DNA from: Paracraurococcus ruber
GTDB taxonomy: Bacteria; Pseudomonadota; Alphaproteobacteria; Acetobacterales; Acetobacteraceae
Length of the DNA: 64,000 nt
Direction of reading: 5' to 3'
Assembly: GCF_004353985.1 (NCBI RefSeq)
Contig: NZ_SMOA01000005.1
Span: forward strand, 1-64,000
A model generated the notes under the pieces. The model did not search any database. It worked only from the letters and a program-made list of their open reading frames with translations, and was not told the origin of the DNA. Position 1 is the stretch's first letter. Each line of letters starts with the position of its first letter. The position numbers and the translations under genes were made by a program. Of this stretch, positions 1 through 7,584 are shown in pieces.

Positions 1-776
1 GGCGACGCGGCCGGCGCGGCAACCGGGCGGGCGGGGGCGGTCCCGGCCGCACCGCGGCGCGCCTGGGCGGTCGCCGCCGGGGCAGCGGCGACCGGGGCAT
101 TCATCTGACCGATCTGGGCGAGTAACGCCGCCCGCAGCCCGGCATCGCTCTCGGCCATCGTGCCCTGCGCGGGAGCGGCGGCGGGGACGCCGGCGGCGGG
201 GGTGGCAGGCGTCGCGGCAGGGGTGGTGCCGGCTGGCCGGGTGGCCGGCTTGAGCGCCGCCTCCGCCTGCTCGCGCGTCATCAGGCCAAGGCTGACCGCG
301 CGCTCCGCCAGGCGGCGGCGCTCGGCCTCCTGCGCGGTGGCGCGCGGGGCGGCGGGGTGCAGGTCGATCCACAGCATGCCGCCGCCGGTCGCGGGGCGCG
401 CCTCCGCGGTCATCGCGGTGCGCAGCAGCAGGACGGTTTCGCCACCCTCCCGCCGCGCCTCCAGGCCGGCAAGCTCGGTCAGCGGACGGACGGTGCCGAG
501 GTCGAGCGCATAGCCGCCCTGCAGGCGCAGCTCCCAGCCATCCGCGATTTTTCGCATATTATAGAGCGGCAAGGAAGGCAGGTGGAGCACGACGCGGCCA
601 TGGCCGACATGCTGGCCGGTGCGGACCAGGACGGCGGGCGCCGCGGCACGGTCCGGGGCAGGCTGGGCCTGGACGGCCGAACCCGGGGCGGGGGCCGGCG
701 CCGGCTGGGCGCGCAGCGGTGCGGCGAGGAGGGCGAGCGGGACGGAGGCGAGGAGGGCGGCGCGGCGCATGGGCAT
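1..776 (-). CDS. Exported Ala/Pro-rich protein coupled to motA (3' end outside the window)
   Basis: An open minus-strand frame runs without a stop from 776 to the window edge. Its ATG shares one base with the motA stop (TGATG), so translation is probably coupled to the stator gene. The N-terminus (MPMRRAALLASVPLALLAAP, then LRAQP) is a clear Sec signal peptide. A low-complexity Ala/Pro stretch follows, then a folded-looking region of about 100 residues (for example VVLHLPSLPLYNMRKIADGW and GGGMLWIDLHP), then more Ala/Pro-rich sequence. I do not recognise the family. The coupling suggests a periplasmic or envelope protein of the flagellar motor. It has no OmpA-like or MotB-like plug region in the visible part, so it is not the usual MotB partner. 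Residue 65 onward contains an in-frame copy of the TGCGAAAAA motif (547-557), probably incidental. Confidence 0.7.
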   Translation of the reverse strand, partial: MPMRRAALLASVPLALLAAPLRAQPAPAPAPGSAVQAQPAPDRAAAPAVLVRTGQHVGHGRVVLHLPSLPLYNMRKIADGWELRLQGGYALDLGTVRPLTELAGLEARREGGETVLLLRTAMTAEARPATGGGMLWIDLHPAAPRATAQEAERRRLAERAVSLGLMTREQAEAALKPATRPAGTTPAATPATPAAGVPAAAPAQGTMAESDAGLRAALLAQIGQMNAPVAAAPAATAQARRGAAGTAPARPVAAPAAS

Positions 777-1669
777 CACTCCCCGGCCTCCCCGCCATCG
801 GCTTTCGCCCGGCCGGCGTCGCGCAGCTGGGTCTCCAGCTCGTCGTAGCTGAGCTGCAGATGGCTCGGGACGACCTGCCGACCGACCTCGACGCAGAGCT
901 GCGGGGCGAGGTTGTCGAGGTAGCTGGTGATGACGGCGCGGGTGACGTCGAGGATGCGGCGCTCTTCCTCCTGGATCGCCTTCATGCGGGCGGCGATCGG
1001 CCCGACCAGGCCATAGGAAAGGAAGACGCCGAGGAAGGTGCCGACCAGCGCCGAGCCGATCATGCCGCCCAGCACCGCCGGGCTCTCGCCGATCGCGCCC
1101 ATGGCCTTGATGACGCCAAGCACCGCGGCGACGATGCCGAGCGCGGGCAGCGCATCCGCCATGTTGGACAGCGCCTTCACCGGCTTCAGGTTCTCGTTGA
1201 AGCGCTTCTCGATGGTGCCTTCCATCATCTCGCCGACGCGGTGCGGGTCCTTGTTGTTCAGCGTCACGCAGCGCAGCGTGTCGCAGACCAGGTCGCGCAG
1301 CGGCGCATCCCGCAGGACCTTCGGGTAGCGGCTGAAGATCGGCGATTCCTGCGGTTTCTCGATATGCCGCTCCAGCTTCGCCGGGCCTTCCTTCTGGTGC
1401 GTGCGCATCAGCAGGAAGGTGAGGCACAGCAGGTCGGCATAGTCGGCGCGCTTCCAGCGCGGGCCGGCGAAGACGGCCCCAAGGCCCTTCATCACCTTGG
1501 CCATGCATTTCGCATCATTGGCGATCAGCATGGTCATCAGGCCGGAGCCGCCGATGACGATCATCTCGGCGCCGAGGGCGTGCAGGATGACGCCCATATG
1601 CCCGCCGGCCAATATGTAGCCGCCGAACACGGCAACGAAGACTCCGGCTAATCCGGCAATCTGGAGCAT
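776..1669 (-). CDS. motA: Flagellar motor stator protein MotA
   Basis: This 297-residue protein is the A subunit of the proton-driven flagellar stator. It begins MLQIAGLAGVFVAVFGGYIL, the first membrane helix typical of MotA. Family landmarks are visible: the cytoplasmic loop with many charged residues (ERHIEKP, PHRVGEMMEGTIEKR), the ALPALGIVAAVLGVIKAM helix carrying the first conserved proline, and GSALVGTFLGVFLSYGLVGP with the second. The frame is open for another 49 codons upstream, but that part does not look like MotA, so I placed the start at 1669. It has normal length. MotB is not in the window; the coupled downstream gene encodes a different exported protein. The upstream region carries two short copies of the TTTCGCA motif. 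Confidence 0.93.
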   Translation of the reverse strand: MLQIAGLAGVFVAVFGGYILAGGHMGVILHALGAEMIVIGGSGLMTMLIANDAKCMAKVMKGLGAVFAGPRWKRADYADLLCLTFLLMRTHQKEGPAKLERHIEKPQESPIFSRYPKVLRDAPLRDLVCDTLRCVTLNNKDPHRVGEMMEGTIEKRFNENLKPVKALSNMADALPALGIVAAVLGVIKAMGAIGESPAVLGGMIGSALVGTFLGVFLSYGLVGPIAARMKAIQEEERRILDVTRAVITSYLDNLAPQLCVEVGRQVVPSHLQLSYDELETQLRDAGRAKADGGEAGE

Positions 1670-1749
1670 CGCGGGGACGATCCTGTGTGGCTGCTTGAAG
1701 AGAAACCGGTCTTGGCAAGCGAAATCCGCAACCGACAGTTCCTCATAGC

Positions 1750-1784
1750 ATTTCGCACATTCGCCTGCTAGTTTCATTTTCGCA
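1750..1784. promoter_or_regulatory. Paired short TTTCGCA motifs between motA and the transglycosylase gene
   Basis: ATTTCGCA (1750-1757) and ATTTTCGCA (1776-1784) are direct copies 26 bp apart in the divergent promoter region. They lie 81-88 and 107-115 bp upstream of the motA start. The second copy is only 19 bp from the transglycosylase start, so it more likely serves motA. They are weaker versions of the TTTTTCGCA motif seen at other promoters nearby. A regulatory role is inference. Confidence 0.35.
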
Positions 1785-1802
1785 CAACGCGAGGGTGTCC
1801 GC

Positions 1803-2744
1803 TTGCCGCTCCCCATCCCCCTTGGCGAGGCCGCCGGCGCCGCACGGACGGAGCAGCTCGGCCGCTACACCGCCAGCACCCAGGTGATCAGCGCGCTGCG
1901 CAGCGCCTCGGCCGCCACCGGCATCGGCTTCCAGACCCTGGCCGCCAAGGCCGCGGTGGAAAGCGGCTTCCGCGCGGACGCCCAGGCCCGCACCTCCTCC
2001 GCCCGCGGCCTGTTCCAGTTCATCGACCAGACCTGGCTCAGCATGGTGCAGCGCAAGGGCGCCGAGCACGGCCTGGGCGAGGAGGCAGCGGCGATCATCC
2101 GCGGCGCCGGCGGCCGGCTTACCGTCGCCGACCCGGCGCAGCGCAGCCGGATCCTCGCCCTGCGCGACGACCCGGAGATCTCCGCCCGCATGGCCGGCGA
2201 GTACCTGCGCGACGTCTCCGACAGCCTGACGCCGACCCTGGGCCGGCGGCCGGATGCAGCGGAGCTCTATCTCGGGCATTTCCTCGGCCCCGGCGGGGCG
2301 CGCCAGGCGCTGCAGGCCCTGGCGGCCGACCCGAACCAGCCGGCCAGCGGCGTCCTGCCCGATGCCGCCGCCGCCAATCCCACCCTGTTCCGTGCCGCCG
2401 ATGGCAGTCCGCTCTCGCTCGCCGGCTTCATGCAGGGCATCCGCAGCCGGCTGGACCGCGCCTATGCCGAGATCGGCGCCACGCCGCCGCAGGGGCCGCT
2501 GGCCTTCCAGCCCGGCACGCCGGAGGCCGCGCAGGGCCTCAGCATCGCGCTCGGCGCCGCGACCAGCACGCCGGCGCGGGTGGCGCATGGGGCGGAACAG
2601 GCCATGACCGCCACCCTGGCGAAGGTCTTCAACCGGCTCGGCCGCGGCCTCGGGCAGCGCCAGGCGTTGCGCGGCCCGCCGCAGACCCTGCCGCCCGAGG
2701 TCCTGGCCGCGCTGCGGACCGATACGCGCACCAACCGGGCCTGA
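1803..2744 (+). CDS. SLT-family lytic transglycosylase, probably flagellum-associated
   Basis: This protein of about 313 residues has an SLT (soluble lytic transglycosylase) fold in its first 190 residues. The catalytic glutamate is in the motif LAAKAAVESGFRADAQ, followed by the typical SSARGLFQFIDQTWL block and, further on, AELYLGHFLGPGGA. It should cleave the glycan backbone of peptidoglycan. It starts at TTG, chosen because GAGGGTG sits at the correct distance upstream and no in-frame ATG precedes the catalytic block. There is no obvious signal peptide, as in several flagellar muramidases exported through the flagellar system. It is divergent from motA. Together with the rod-binding protein at 11.9 kb it could supply the two activities that are fused in enterobacterial FlgJ; that is inference. 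Confidence 0.83.
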   Translation: MPLPIPLGEAAGAARTEQLGRYTASTQVISALRSASAATGIGFQTLAAKAAVESGFRADAQARTSSARGLFQFIDQTWLSMVQRKGAEHGLGEEAAAIIRGAGGRLTVADPAQRSRILALRDDPEISARMAGEYLRDVSDSLTPTLGRRPDAAELYLGHFLGPGGARQALQALAADPNQPASGVLPDAAAANPTLFRAADGSPLSLAGFMQGIRSRLDRAYAEIGATPPQGPLAFQPGTPEAAQGLSIALGAATSTPARVAHGAEQAMTATLAKVFNRLGRGLGQRQALRGPPQTLPPEVLAALRTDTRTNRA

Positions 2745-2749
2745 AGCCC

Positions 2750-2765
2750 GGCGGCGCACGCCGCC
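2750..2765 (+). terminator. GC hairpin after the transglycosylase gene
   Basis: GGCGGCG and CGCCGCC form a stem six bases past the stop codon. There is only a short T-run (GCTTT) after it, so it is a weak candidate for an intrinsic terminator. Confidence 0.3.
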
Positions 2766-2809
2766 GTCGCTTTGGAGACACCGCCGGTCTTCAGCCCGGC
2801 AGGTGCACG

Positions 2810-3184
2810 GTGGCATTCTGCCGCTCTCGATGCCCATCGGAGCGGCTGTTGTTCACCTTGAGCCATGGCTTTGTGCTGCTGCACCCCGACCGCGGCATCT
2901 ATGTCGGGCGGAGTGCCGACCGGACCTATTGGTCCAAGCTCGGCGCCGCCGGGCGCAATGTCGTCGCCGCCTTCCCGTCGCGGGCGGAGGCGATGGTCCA
3001 TCTGGATGCCTGGCTGGGTTGCCGGCTCAGCCCGGACGAGCTGTCGCAATTCAGCTGCCACCACGTGATGGTCGACGTGCCCGGCGGCTGGGCGAGCTGC
3101 TGGGCGCTGCGCGTCGCCGGTCTCGAGGAGCATATCGGCGAGCTGGCGCATCCCTGCTGGGACAACCCCATGGGCCAGTGCTAG
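2810..3184 (+). CDS. Uncharacterised small protein
   Basis: An open frame of up to 124 residues that I do not recognise. The part from TTG 2849 on (LFTLSHGFVLLHPDRGIYVG) looks coding: strand-like segments, a run of aromatic and charged residues (DRTYWSKLG, AFPSRAEAMVHLDAWLG) and a Trp/Cys-rich end (GGWASCWALRVAGLEEHIGE). The first 13 codons look less protein-like, so the real start is probably 2849 rather than GTG 2810. No signal peptide or membrane helix is visible. It sits between two motility-linked genes on the same strand, but 256 bp separate it from the next gene. Confidence 0.5.
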   Translation: MAFCRSRCPSERLLFTLSHGFVLLHPDRGIYVGRSADRTYWSKLGAAGRNVVAAFPSRAEAMVHLDAWLGCRLSPDELSQFSCHHVMVDVPGGWASCWALRVAGLEEHIGELAHPCWDNPMGQC

Positions 3185-3376
3185 GGCGGGTCGCGGCGCG
3201 GATGCGGCGGGGGTGGAGCCCGCTCGACCAGGCCGGGTCCGCATCGGCGCGGCGGCCAGTCCCGAACGCGGATCGCCCAGCATCGGACGGGGCGCCGGCC
3301 TGACCCTGCCCAGCCCGCGGCGGCCCGGCACGGCGGGGCCCGCCGGCGGACCTGGGAGCCGCTTCGCCAGATCGTT

Positions 3377-3387
3377 ATTTTTCGCAT
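3377..3387. promoter_or_regulatory. TTTTTCGCA motif upstream of the CHASE3-like gene
   Basis: ATTTTTCGCAT lies 54-64 bp upstream of the ATG at 3441, in an otherwise GC-rich intergenic region. It is an exact copy of the half-site that forms the inverted repeat at 17732-17755. Confidence 0.45.
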
Positions 3388-3440
3388 AAGTGCCGCGGAA
3401 TTGTGCTACCCAGGGTTGGCCCGGACCCGAGGTTCACCCC

Positions 3441-4145
3441 ATGCCCCGTTCGCCCTCCCGCAGCCGCGGCTTCGCGCTCGGCGCCGCCACGGCGCTGCTG
3501 ATCAAGGGGCCGCTGCTCGCCGCTGCCTTGGCCTGGACCTCCGGTGCCATGCACGGGCTGGACAGCACCCGCGACTGGGTCGAGCACGCCCAGGCGGTGA
3601 TCGCCGAGGCGGACGGCGTGCTCTCCGCTTTGTCGGATGCCGAGCGAAGCCAGCGCGACTTCCAGCTCAGCCAGGATCCGCGCAGCCTGGCGCCCTACCG
3701 CGCTGCCATCCAGCAGGTCGGCGCCTCGATCAATGCGCTGGAACGGCTGACCGCGGAGGGGAACCCGTCGGCCGCATTGCTCGAACGGTCCTGGGTCGGG
3801 ACCGACAAGCGTCTGGCCGACCTTGCCAGCAAGGTGCAGCAGCAGGCCGACACCGCGATGGGCCCGCAAGCGGAGGAGGCCGGGCGCGGCCTTGGCCCAA
3901 TGCAGGACGTCCGCAGCGCCGTGCTCGCGCTGCGGGCCGGCGAGTTGCGGTCCTTGCGGGAGCGGCTGCAGGAAACCGGCCAGGAGGCGCGCCGGGCCCT
4001 GGCGGCCCTGTCCCTTGCCACCGGCATCGCCGTCGGGCTCCTGCTGCTCGGGGCTGTCGCCTATCGCCGGCGGGCCCGGGCCAGCATCGACCTCAGCCGA
4101 ATCCGGCTTGCCCTGGCCGAGCCGGGCGCCTGGGGCCGGTCCTGA
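3441..4145 (+). CDS. Membrane protein with a CHASE3-like sensor domain and no output domain
   Basis: The 234-residue protein has a membrane helix near residues 12-32, a helical extracytoplasmic region, and a second helix near 200-218 (ALSLATGIAVGLLLLGAVAY) followed by an Arg-rich tail (RRRARAS). The region between matches CHASE3: DWVEHAQAVIAEADGVLSAL, then DAERSQRDFQLSQDP, where family members read close to DAETGQRGYLLTGD. CHASE3 domains normally sit on histidine kinases or cyclase proteins; here the protein ends about 20 residues after the second helix, so it must signal through a partner or act structurally. The ATG was chosen for the GAGG upstream and the positively charged start (PRSPSRSR). 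The TTTTTCGCA motif lies just upstream. Confidence 0.72.
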   Translation: MPRSPSRSRGFALGAATALLIKGPLLAAALAWTSGAMHGLDSTRDWVEHAQAVIAEADGVLSALSDAERSQRDFQLSQDPRSLAPYRAAIQQVGASINALERLTAEGNPSAALLERSWVGTDKRLADLASKVQQQADTAMGPQAEEAGRGLGPMQDVRSAVLALRAGELRSLRERLQETGQEARRALAALSLATGIAVGLLLLGAVAYRRRARASIDLSRIRLALAEPGAWGRS

Positions 4146-4204
4146 GAGGCTGCCCGCATCCGACAGCCTGCCCGACGATGCGGACCCGATGATGCGACCC
4201 CAGT

Positions 4205-4214
4205 GATGCGAAAT
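4205..4214. promoter_or_regulatory. Short TGCGAAA motif upstream of the 4.2 kb gene pair
   Basis: GATGCGAAAT lies 41-50 bp upstream of the ATG at 4255. It has three A residues where the strong sites have five, so it is a weak copy of the motif. Confidence 0.3.
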
Positions 4215-4254
4215 CCGTTCCGGCGCATTCTCCATCCGTGGTAGAGAGCCGCGC

Positions 4255-4611
4255 ATGATCCTAGAGCGTCACGGCAATGGCGAGGCCAGCCTGGTCCAGG
4301 ATGGCCGCGAAGTCCTGCGCATCTCCGCCCCGGCGGCGGAGGACCCCGTCTATGATGCCCTGCTCGACGGCATCGAGGCCACGCTGTGCGGCGAGGGGCC
4401 GCCGCGGCTGGTGGTGACCTACCGCGAAGGCCTCTTCGCCGGCGCGGTCTGCGAAGTGCCGCTCAGCCTCGTCCTCGTCGAGGAGGACCCGCATGACGAC
4501 CCGCCGCGGCAGATCCGGCGCCAGCGCCTGGAGGCCGAGCCGGCACGGCTGCCGCCGCTTCTGGCCGGCTTGGCGGACGGCACCGATGCAGGCGGGACGA
4601 TGCGGCGATGA
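4255..4611 (+). CDS. Uncharacterised 118-residue protein, first of a coupled pair
   Basis: I do not recognise this protein. It is soluble, acidic in the first 80 residues (RISAPAAEDPVYDALLDGIE, VVTYREGLFAGAVCEVPLSL) and ends in a Pro/Arg-rich tail that may be disordered. Its TGA overlaps the ATG of the next gene (ATGA), so the two are co-translated. The start is the ATG after GAGAG. The pair lies between the CHASE3-like gene and minCDE, all on the plus strand and all preceded by copies of the same motif, which hints at a shared motility or envelope role. Confidence 0.68.
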   Translation: MILERHGNGEASLVQDGREVLRISAPAAEDPVYDALLDGIEATLCGEGPPRLVVTYREGLFAGAVCEVPLSLVLVEEDPHDDPPRQIRRQRLEAEPARLPPLLAGLADGTDAGGTMRR

Positions 4612-5288
4612 TCGGCGTTCGCGAGGCGCGGCTTGACCTCGATGCCCGGCTCGGCTCGGCCGATCCGGCGCTCGGCGCCCTGTTGCGCGGGGAGGTGCCG
4701 CATCCCCTGCCGGCGCACCCGCTGTTCCGGCACCCCGCCGCCATGCTGTTGCTCACGGGCGAAAGCCTCGACCACGCGACCGGCGGATCCCGCCTGGTGG
4801 CCGAGCCGGATGGCGGCCTGCGCCTGATCGTTTCCGCCAGCCTGCCGGCCGACGCGGAATTCCTCGCCGCTGCGCTCGACTGGCTGGGTGGCCAGGTGGA
4901 GGCGATGCCGGGCGACCTGCTGGGCTTCGTGGTGCCGCCCGGATCGGCCCGGCACGACATGCGCCTGCTGGCCTGGCATGCCGGCAGGCTGCAGCCGCTG
5001 CCCCCGATTCCCTCCCCGGGCTTCGCTCCGGCCGGGCCTGGCTGCAGCCTCGCCAGCTTCCTGGCCGCCACCGGCCTGCCGCCGCCAGAGGCGGCGGAGG
5101 AGGATCTGCTGCCGGAGATCCGCCGGGTCGCCGCCGCGCTCGCCGCCCGGCGCGCCCTGCCGGTGGCGCAGGCGCGGCTGGACGGACCGCTCATGCATGG
5201 CCAGGCGAGCTTCCTGCTCTGGCTGCAGGCGGTCGCCGCGGCCCGGCTCGGCTTCACCACGCTGGTGCCGGCGCTGCTGGTGGCGTGA
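4608..5288 (+). CDS. Uncharacterised 226-residue protein, second of a coupled pair
   Basis: No family was recognised. The protein is soluble with alternating hydrophobic segments (AAMLLLTGESLDHATGG, LVAEPDGGLRLIVSASLPA, LLGFVVPPGSARHDMRLLAW) and a helical C-terminus (ASFLLWLQAVAAARLGFTTL). The start overlaps the stop of the preceding gene by four bases. Codon use and GC3 match the neighbours, so it is probably native. It could form a complex with its partner; that is inference from coupling alone. Confidence 0.7.
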   Translation: MIGVREARLDLDARLGSADPALGALLRGEVPHPLPAHPLFRHPAAMLLLTGESLDHATGGSRLVAEPDGGLRLIVSASLPADAEFLAAALDWLGGQVEAMPGDLLGFVVPPGSARHDMRLLAWHAGRLQPLPPIPSPGFAPAGPGCSLASFLAATGLPPPEAAEEDLLPEIRRVAAALAARRALPVAQARLDGPLMHGQASFLLWLQAVAAARLGFTTLVPALLVA

Positions 5289-5386
5289 GGCCGGCTTCCG
5301 GCAGCGGGCGCGGCGACTGCGGCGCCGTCGCAAACCATGCCGGGCCAGCCCCACAACCAGGACGCGCAAATCCCGGTGGTTTCCTC

Positions 5387-5397
5387 TTGCGAAAAAT
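5387..5397. promoter_or_regulatory. TGCGAAAAA motif upstream of minC
   Basis: TTGCGAAAAAT lies 87-97 bp upstream of the minC ATG in the 195-bp gap after the unknown gene pair. It is in the opposite orientation to the copy at 3377. Confidence 0.42.
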
Positions 5398-5483
5398 CTC
5401 GCTTGTCCGTATTCAATCCGGGTACCCGAATGGTGCCTGCTCTCCGCGGCAATGCGAGGAACGGTGATAACCGGAGCTGCCCG

Positions 5484-6170
5484 ATGACCTACATGGCCGC
5501 CCGCCCGCATGCCTGCCCGCCGCTCCGCCTGCGGGCCAGCCCGCACCTGCTGGTGACCCTCGAGATCGGCGATGCGACGCCGGCGGCCTTCGAAGCCGCC
5601 CTTGCGGCGCAGGTCGCGGCAACGCCCAGCCTGTTCTGGAAGACGCCGCTGGTACTCGACCTCACCGGCCTGCCGGCCGATGCGGCGGAGGGCATTCCCG
5701 ACCTTCTCGCCATGCTCGGCCGCTTCGGCCTTGTGCCGGCGGCTGCCCAGGCGCGCCGCGGCCCGGTGCTGGAGGCGGCCGAGGCCGCCGGGATCGCCCC
5801 CCTGCTCGGCCATGCCGCACCGGCCGACCCGGCCGAGCGGCGCAGCACCATGGTGGTGCGCCAGCCCGTCCGGTCCGGCCAGCGCCTGCATGCCGATGGC
5901 ACCGACCTCGTCGTGCTCGGCGCCGTCTCGGCCGGGGCCGAGATCTCGGCAGACGGCTGCATCCATGTCTATGGCGCGCTGCGCGGCGCCGCCTTCGCTG
6001 GCGCCGGGGGCGATAGCGACGCCCGCATTTATGCGAAAAACCTTAATCCGAGCCGGGTGTCGATCGCCGGCCTCTGGCTCGGTGCCGAGGAGATCCCGGA
6101 GGCCTGGCGGGGCCAGCCCGCCGAGGTCCGGATCGCCGACGGGCTGCTGCGCTTCGAGCCGCTGCCCTGA
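5484..6170 (+). CDS. minC: Septum site-determining protein MinC
   Basis: MinC (228 residues) inhibits FtsZ polymerisation away from mid-cell when bound to MinD at the membrane. The N-terminal domain (about residues 15-105) has the family pattern ending in PLVLDLTGLP. The C-terminal beta-helix domain shows VRSGQRLHADGTDLVVLG, then AGAEISADGCIHVYGALRG and an acidic-aromatic end, the region that binds MinD. The ATG at 5484 has CGGAG seven bases upstream. It is followed by minD and minE in the usual order. An in-frame TGCGAAAAA copy occurs at 6032-6040 within the codons for YAKNL. Confidence 0.93.
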   Translation: MTYMAARPHACPPLRLRASPHLLVTLEIGDATPAAFEAALAAQVAATPSLFWKTPLVLDLTGLPADAAEGIPDLLAMLGRFGLVPAAAQARRGPVLEAAEAAGIAPLLGHAAPADPAERRSTMVVRQPVRSGQRLHADGTDLVVLGAVSAGAEISADGCIHVYGALRGAAFAGAGGDSDARIYAKNLNPSRVSIAGLWLGAEEIPEAWRGQPAEVRIADGLLRFEPLP

Positions 6171-6216
6171 CCTGACACCGCCCACCAGACCGCATCCGCA
6201 TCAGGGAGAACCCCGC

Positions 6217-7050
6217 ATGCCCGCGACCGTCATCACCATCACGTCCGGCAAGGGCGGGGTCGGCAAGACCACGACCACGGCCGCCTTCGGCGCCGCGCTC
6301 GCGCTGCGCGGCCACCGCGTCTGCGCCGTCGACTTCGATGTCGGCCTGCGCAACCTCGACCTCGTTCTCGGCCTGGAGAAGCGGGTGGTCTACGACTTCC
6401 TGCATGTCGCGGAGGGCAAGGCCAAGCTCGGCCAGGCGCTGATCAAGCACAAGCAGATCGACAACCTCTACGTCCTCGCCACCTCCCAGACCGCCGAGAA
6501 GAATGCCCTGACCAATGAGGGCGTGGGGCGGGTGATGGAGCAGCTGCGCGCCGAGTTCGACTACGTCATCTGCGACAGCCCGGCGGGCATCGAGCACGGC
6601 GCCATGGCCGCGCTGTACCATGCCGACCACGCCATCGTCGTCTGCAACCCCGAGGTCAGCTCGATCCGCGACGCCGACCGCATCCTGGGCTTCGTCGGCT
6701 CCAAGTCGAAGCGCAGCGAGGACGGCCGCGACCCGGTGCGCGAGCACCTGCTGGTCACCCGCTACGACGAGGACCGGGTGAAGTGCGGCGAGATGCTGCC
6801 GGTCAACGAGATCAAGGAGATCCTCTCGGCCGAGCTGATCGGCATCGTGCCGGAAAGCCGCAGCGTGCTGCGCTCCTCCAACTCCGGCGTGCCGGCCAGC
6901 ATCGACCCGCAGACCGATGCCGGCGCCGCCTATCGCGACGCGGTGGCGCATTTCCTCGGCGAGACCAAGGACCCGATCCGGCTGCCCGGCCAGGCCGTTG
7001 GCAACCATCCCCAGCGCGGCTTCCTGATGCGGCTGTTCCGCCGCGGCTGA
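6217..7050 (+). CDS. minD: Septum site-determining ATPase MinD
   Basis: This 277-residue deviant Walker ATPase recruits MinC to the membrane and oscillates under MinE control. The deviant Walker A motif SGKGGVGKTTTTA is near the N-terminus, followed by VDFDVGLRNLDL and the Walker B-like DYVICDSPAGIE. The C-terminus (RGFLMRLFRRG) is an amphipathic membrane-targeting helix. It starts at an ATG preceded by AGGGAGA. The flanking minC and minE rule out the related flagellar protein FlhG. Confidence 0.97.
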   Translation: MPATVITITSGKGGVGKTTTTAAFGAALALRGHRVCAVDFDVGLRNLDLVLGLEKRVVYDFLHVAEGKAKLGQALIKHKQIDNLYVLATSQTAEKNALTNEGVGRVMEQLRAEFDYVICDSPAGIEHGAMAALYHADHAIVVCNPEVSSIRDADRILGFVGSKSKRSEDGRDPVREHLLVTRYDEDRVKCGEMLPVNEIKEILSAELIGIVPESRSVLRSSNSGVPASIDPQTDAGAAYRDAVAHFLGETKDPIRLPGQAVGNHPQRGFLMRLFRRG

Positions 7051-7066
7051 CACCGGAGGACCGAGC

Positions 7067-7351
7067 ATGACCCTTTTCCAGAGATGGCAGGCCCGGCGCG
7101 GCTCCGCCCATCTCGCCGCCAGCCGCCTGCGGGAGCAGGTGCAGGCGGACCGCGCCGCAGTCCTCGGCGACAACATCGCCGAACGGCTGCAGGAGGCCTG
7201 CCTGCGGGAGATCCGCAAGCTCGCCCGGGGCGGCCAGGTGCGCGTGCGGGTCGGCATGTCGCCGCGGCTGGAGCTGCGGGAGATCGACATCGACCTCGGC
7301 GTCCGCCGTCGCCAGCCGGATGCCGCCCAGGCGCGGCGCACCTGGTCATGA
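7067..7351 (+). CDS. minE: Cell division topological specificity factor MinE
   Basis: MinE (94 residues) stimulates MinD ATPase and drives pole-to-pole oscillation. It has the family N-terminus (MTLFQRW) that inserts in the membrane and contacts MinD, then the central helix (LREQVQADRAAVLG) and a topological-specificity domain rich in basic residues. Start is the ATG preceded by CGGAGGA. Its TGA overlaps the ATG of the next small gene. Confidence 0.9.
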   Translation: MTLFQRWQARRGSAHLAASRLREQVQADRAAVLGDNIAERLQEACLREIRKLARGGQVRVRVGMSPRLELREIDIDLGVRRRQPDAAQARRTWS

Positions 7352-7584
7352 GCGCGGCCGACCGGGCCATGCTCTGGCTGCTGCCGCCGCTCGGCCTGCT
7401 CGGGCTCGCCGCCTGCGCGGCGCTGGCCCTGGCGCCGGAACCATTCGAGGCCTGGCAGCAGGGCGCGCTGGCCGGCCTGGGCATCCTCGCCTTGCCGGCG
7501 ATGGGCGCGCTGCGCGCCCGCCTTGCCGGGCCGCGGCGCGGCCAGGCGAGCCGCGTCGTCATCCGGATCAACCGGCGCCGCTGA
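7348..7584 (+). CDS. Small two-helix membrane protein coupled to minE
   Basis: A 78-residue protein begins inside the minE stop codon (ATGA). It has two hydrophobic segments (MLWLLPPLGLLGLAACAALA and LAGLGILALPAMGAL) separated by a short loop, and a strongly basic end (GPRRGQASRVVIRINRRR). The topology is a helical hairpin with a basic cytoplasmic tail. I do not know a described Min partner of this type. Strict coupling to minE suggests a Min-related or septal-membrane role. Confidence 0.62.
   Translation: MSAADRAMLWLLPPLGLLGLAACAALALAPEPFEAWQQGALAGLGILALPAMGALRARLAGPRRGQASRVVIRINRRR

Noticed and set aside
1507-1515. ATTTCGCAT inside motA as a regulatory site
   Set aside because: It lies within coding sequence for conserved residues and has only three T bases, so it is not counted as a motif copy.
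6217-7050. MinD considered as flagellar FlhG
   Set aside because: It is flanked by minC and minE and has the MinD C-terminal amphipathic helix.
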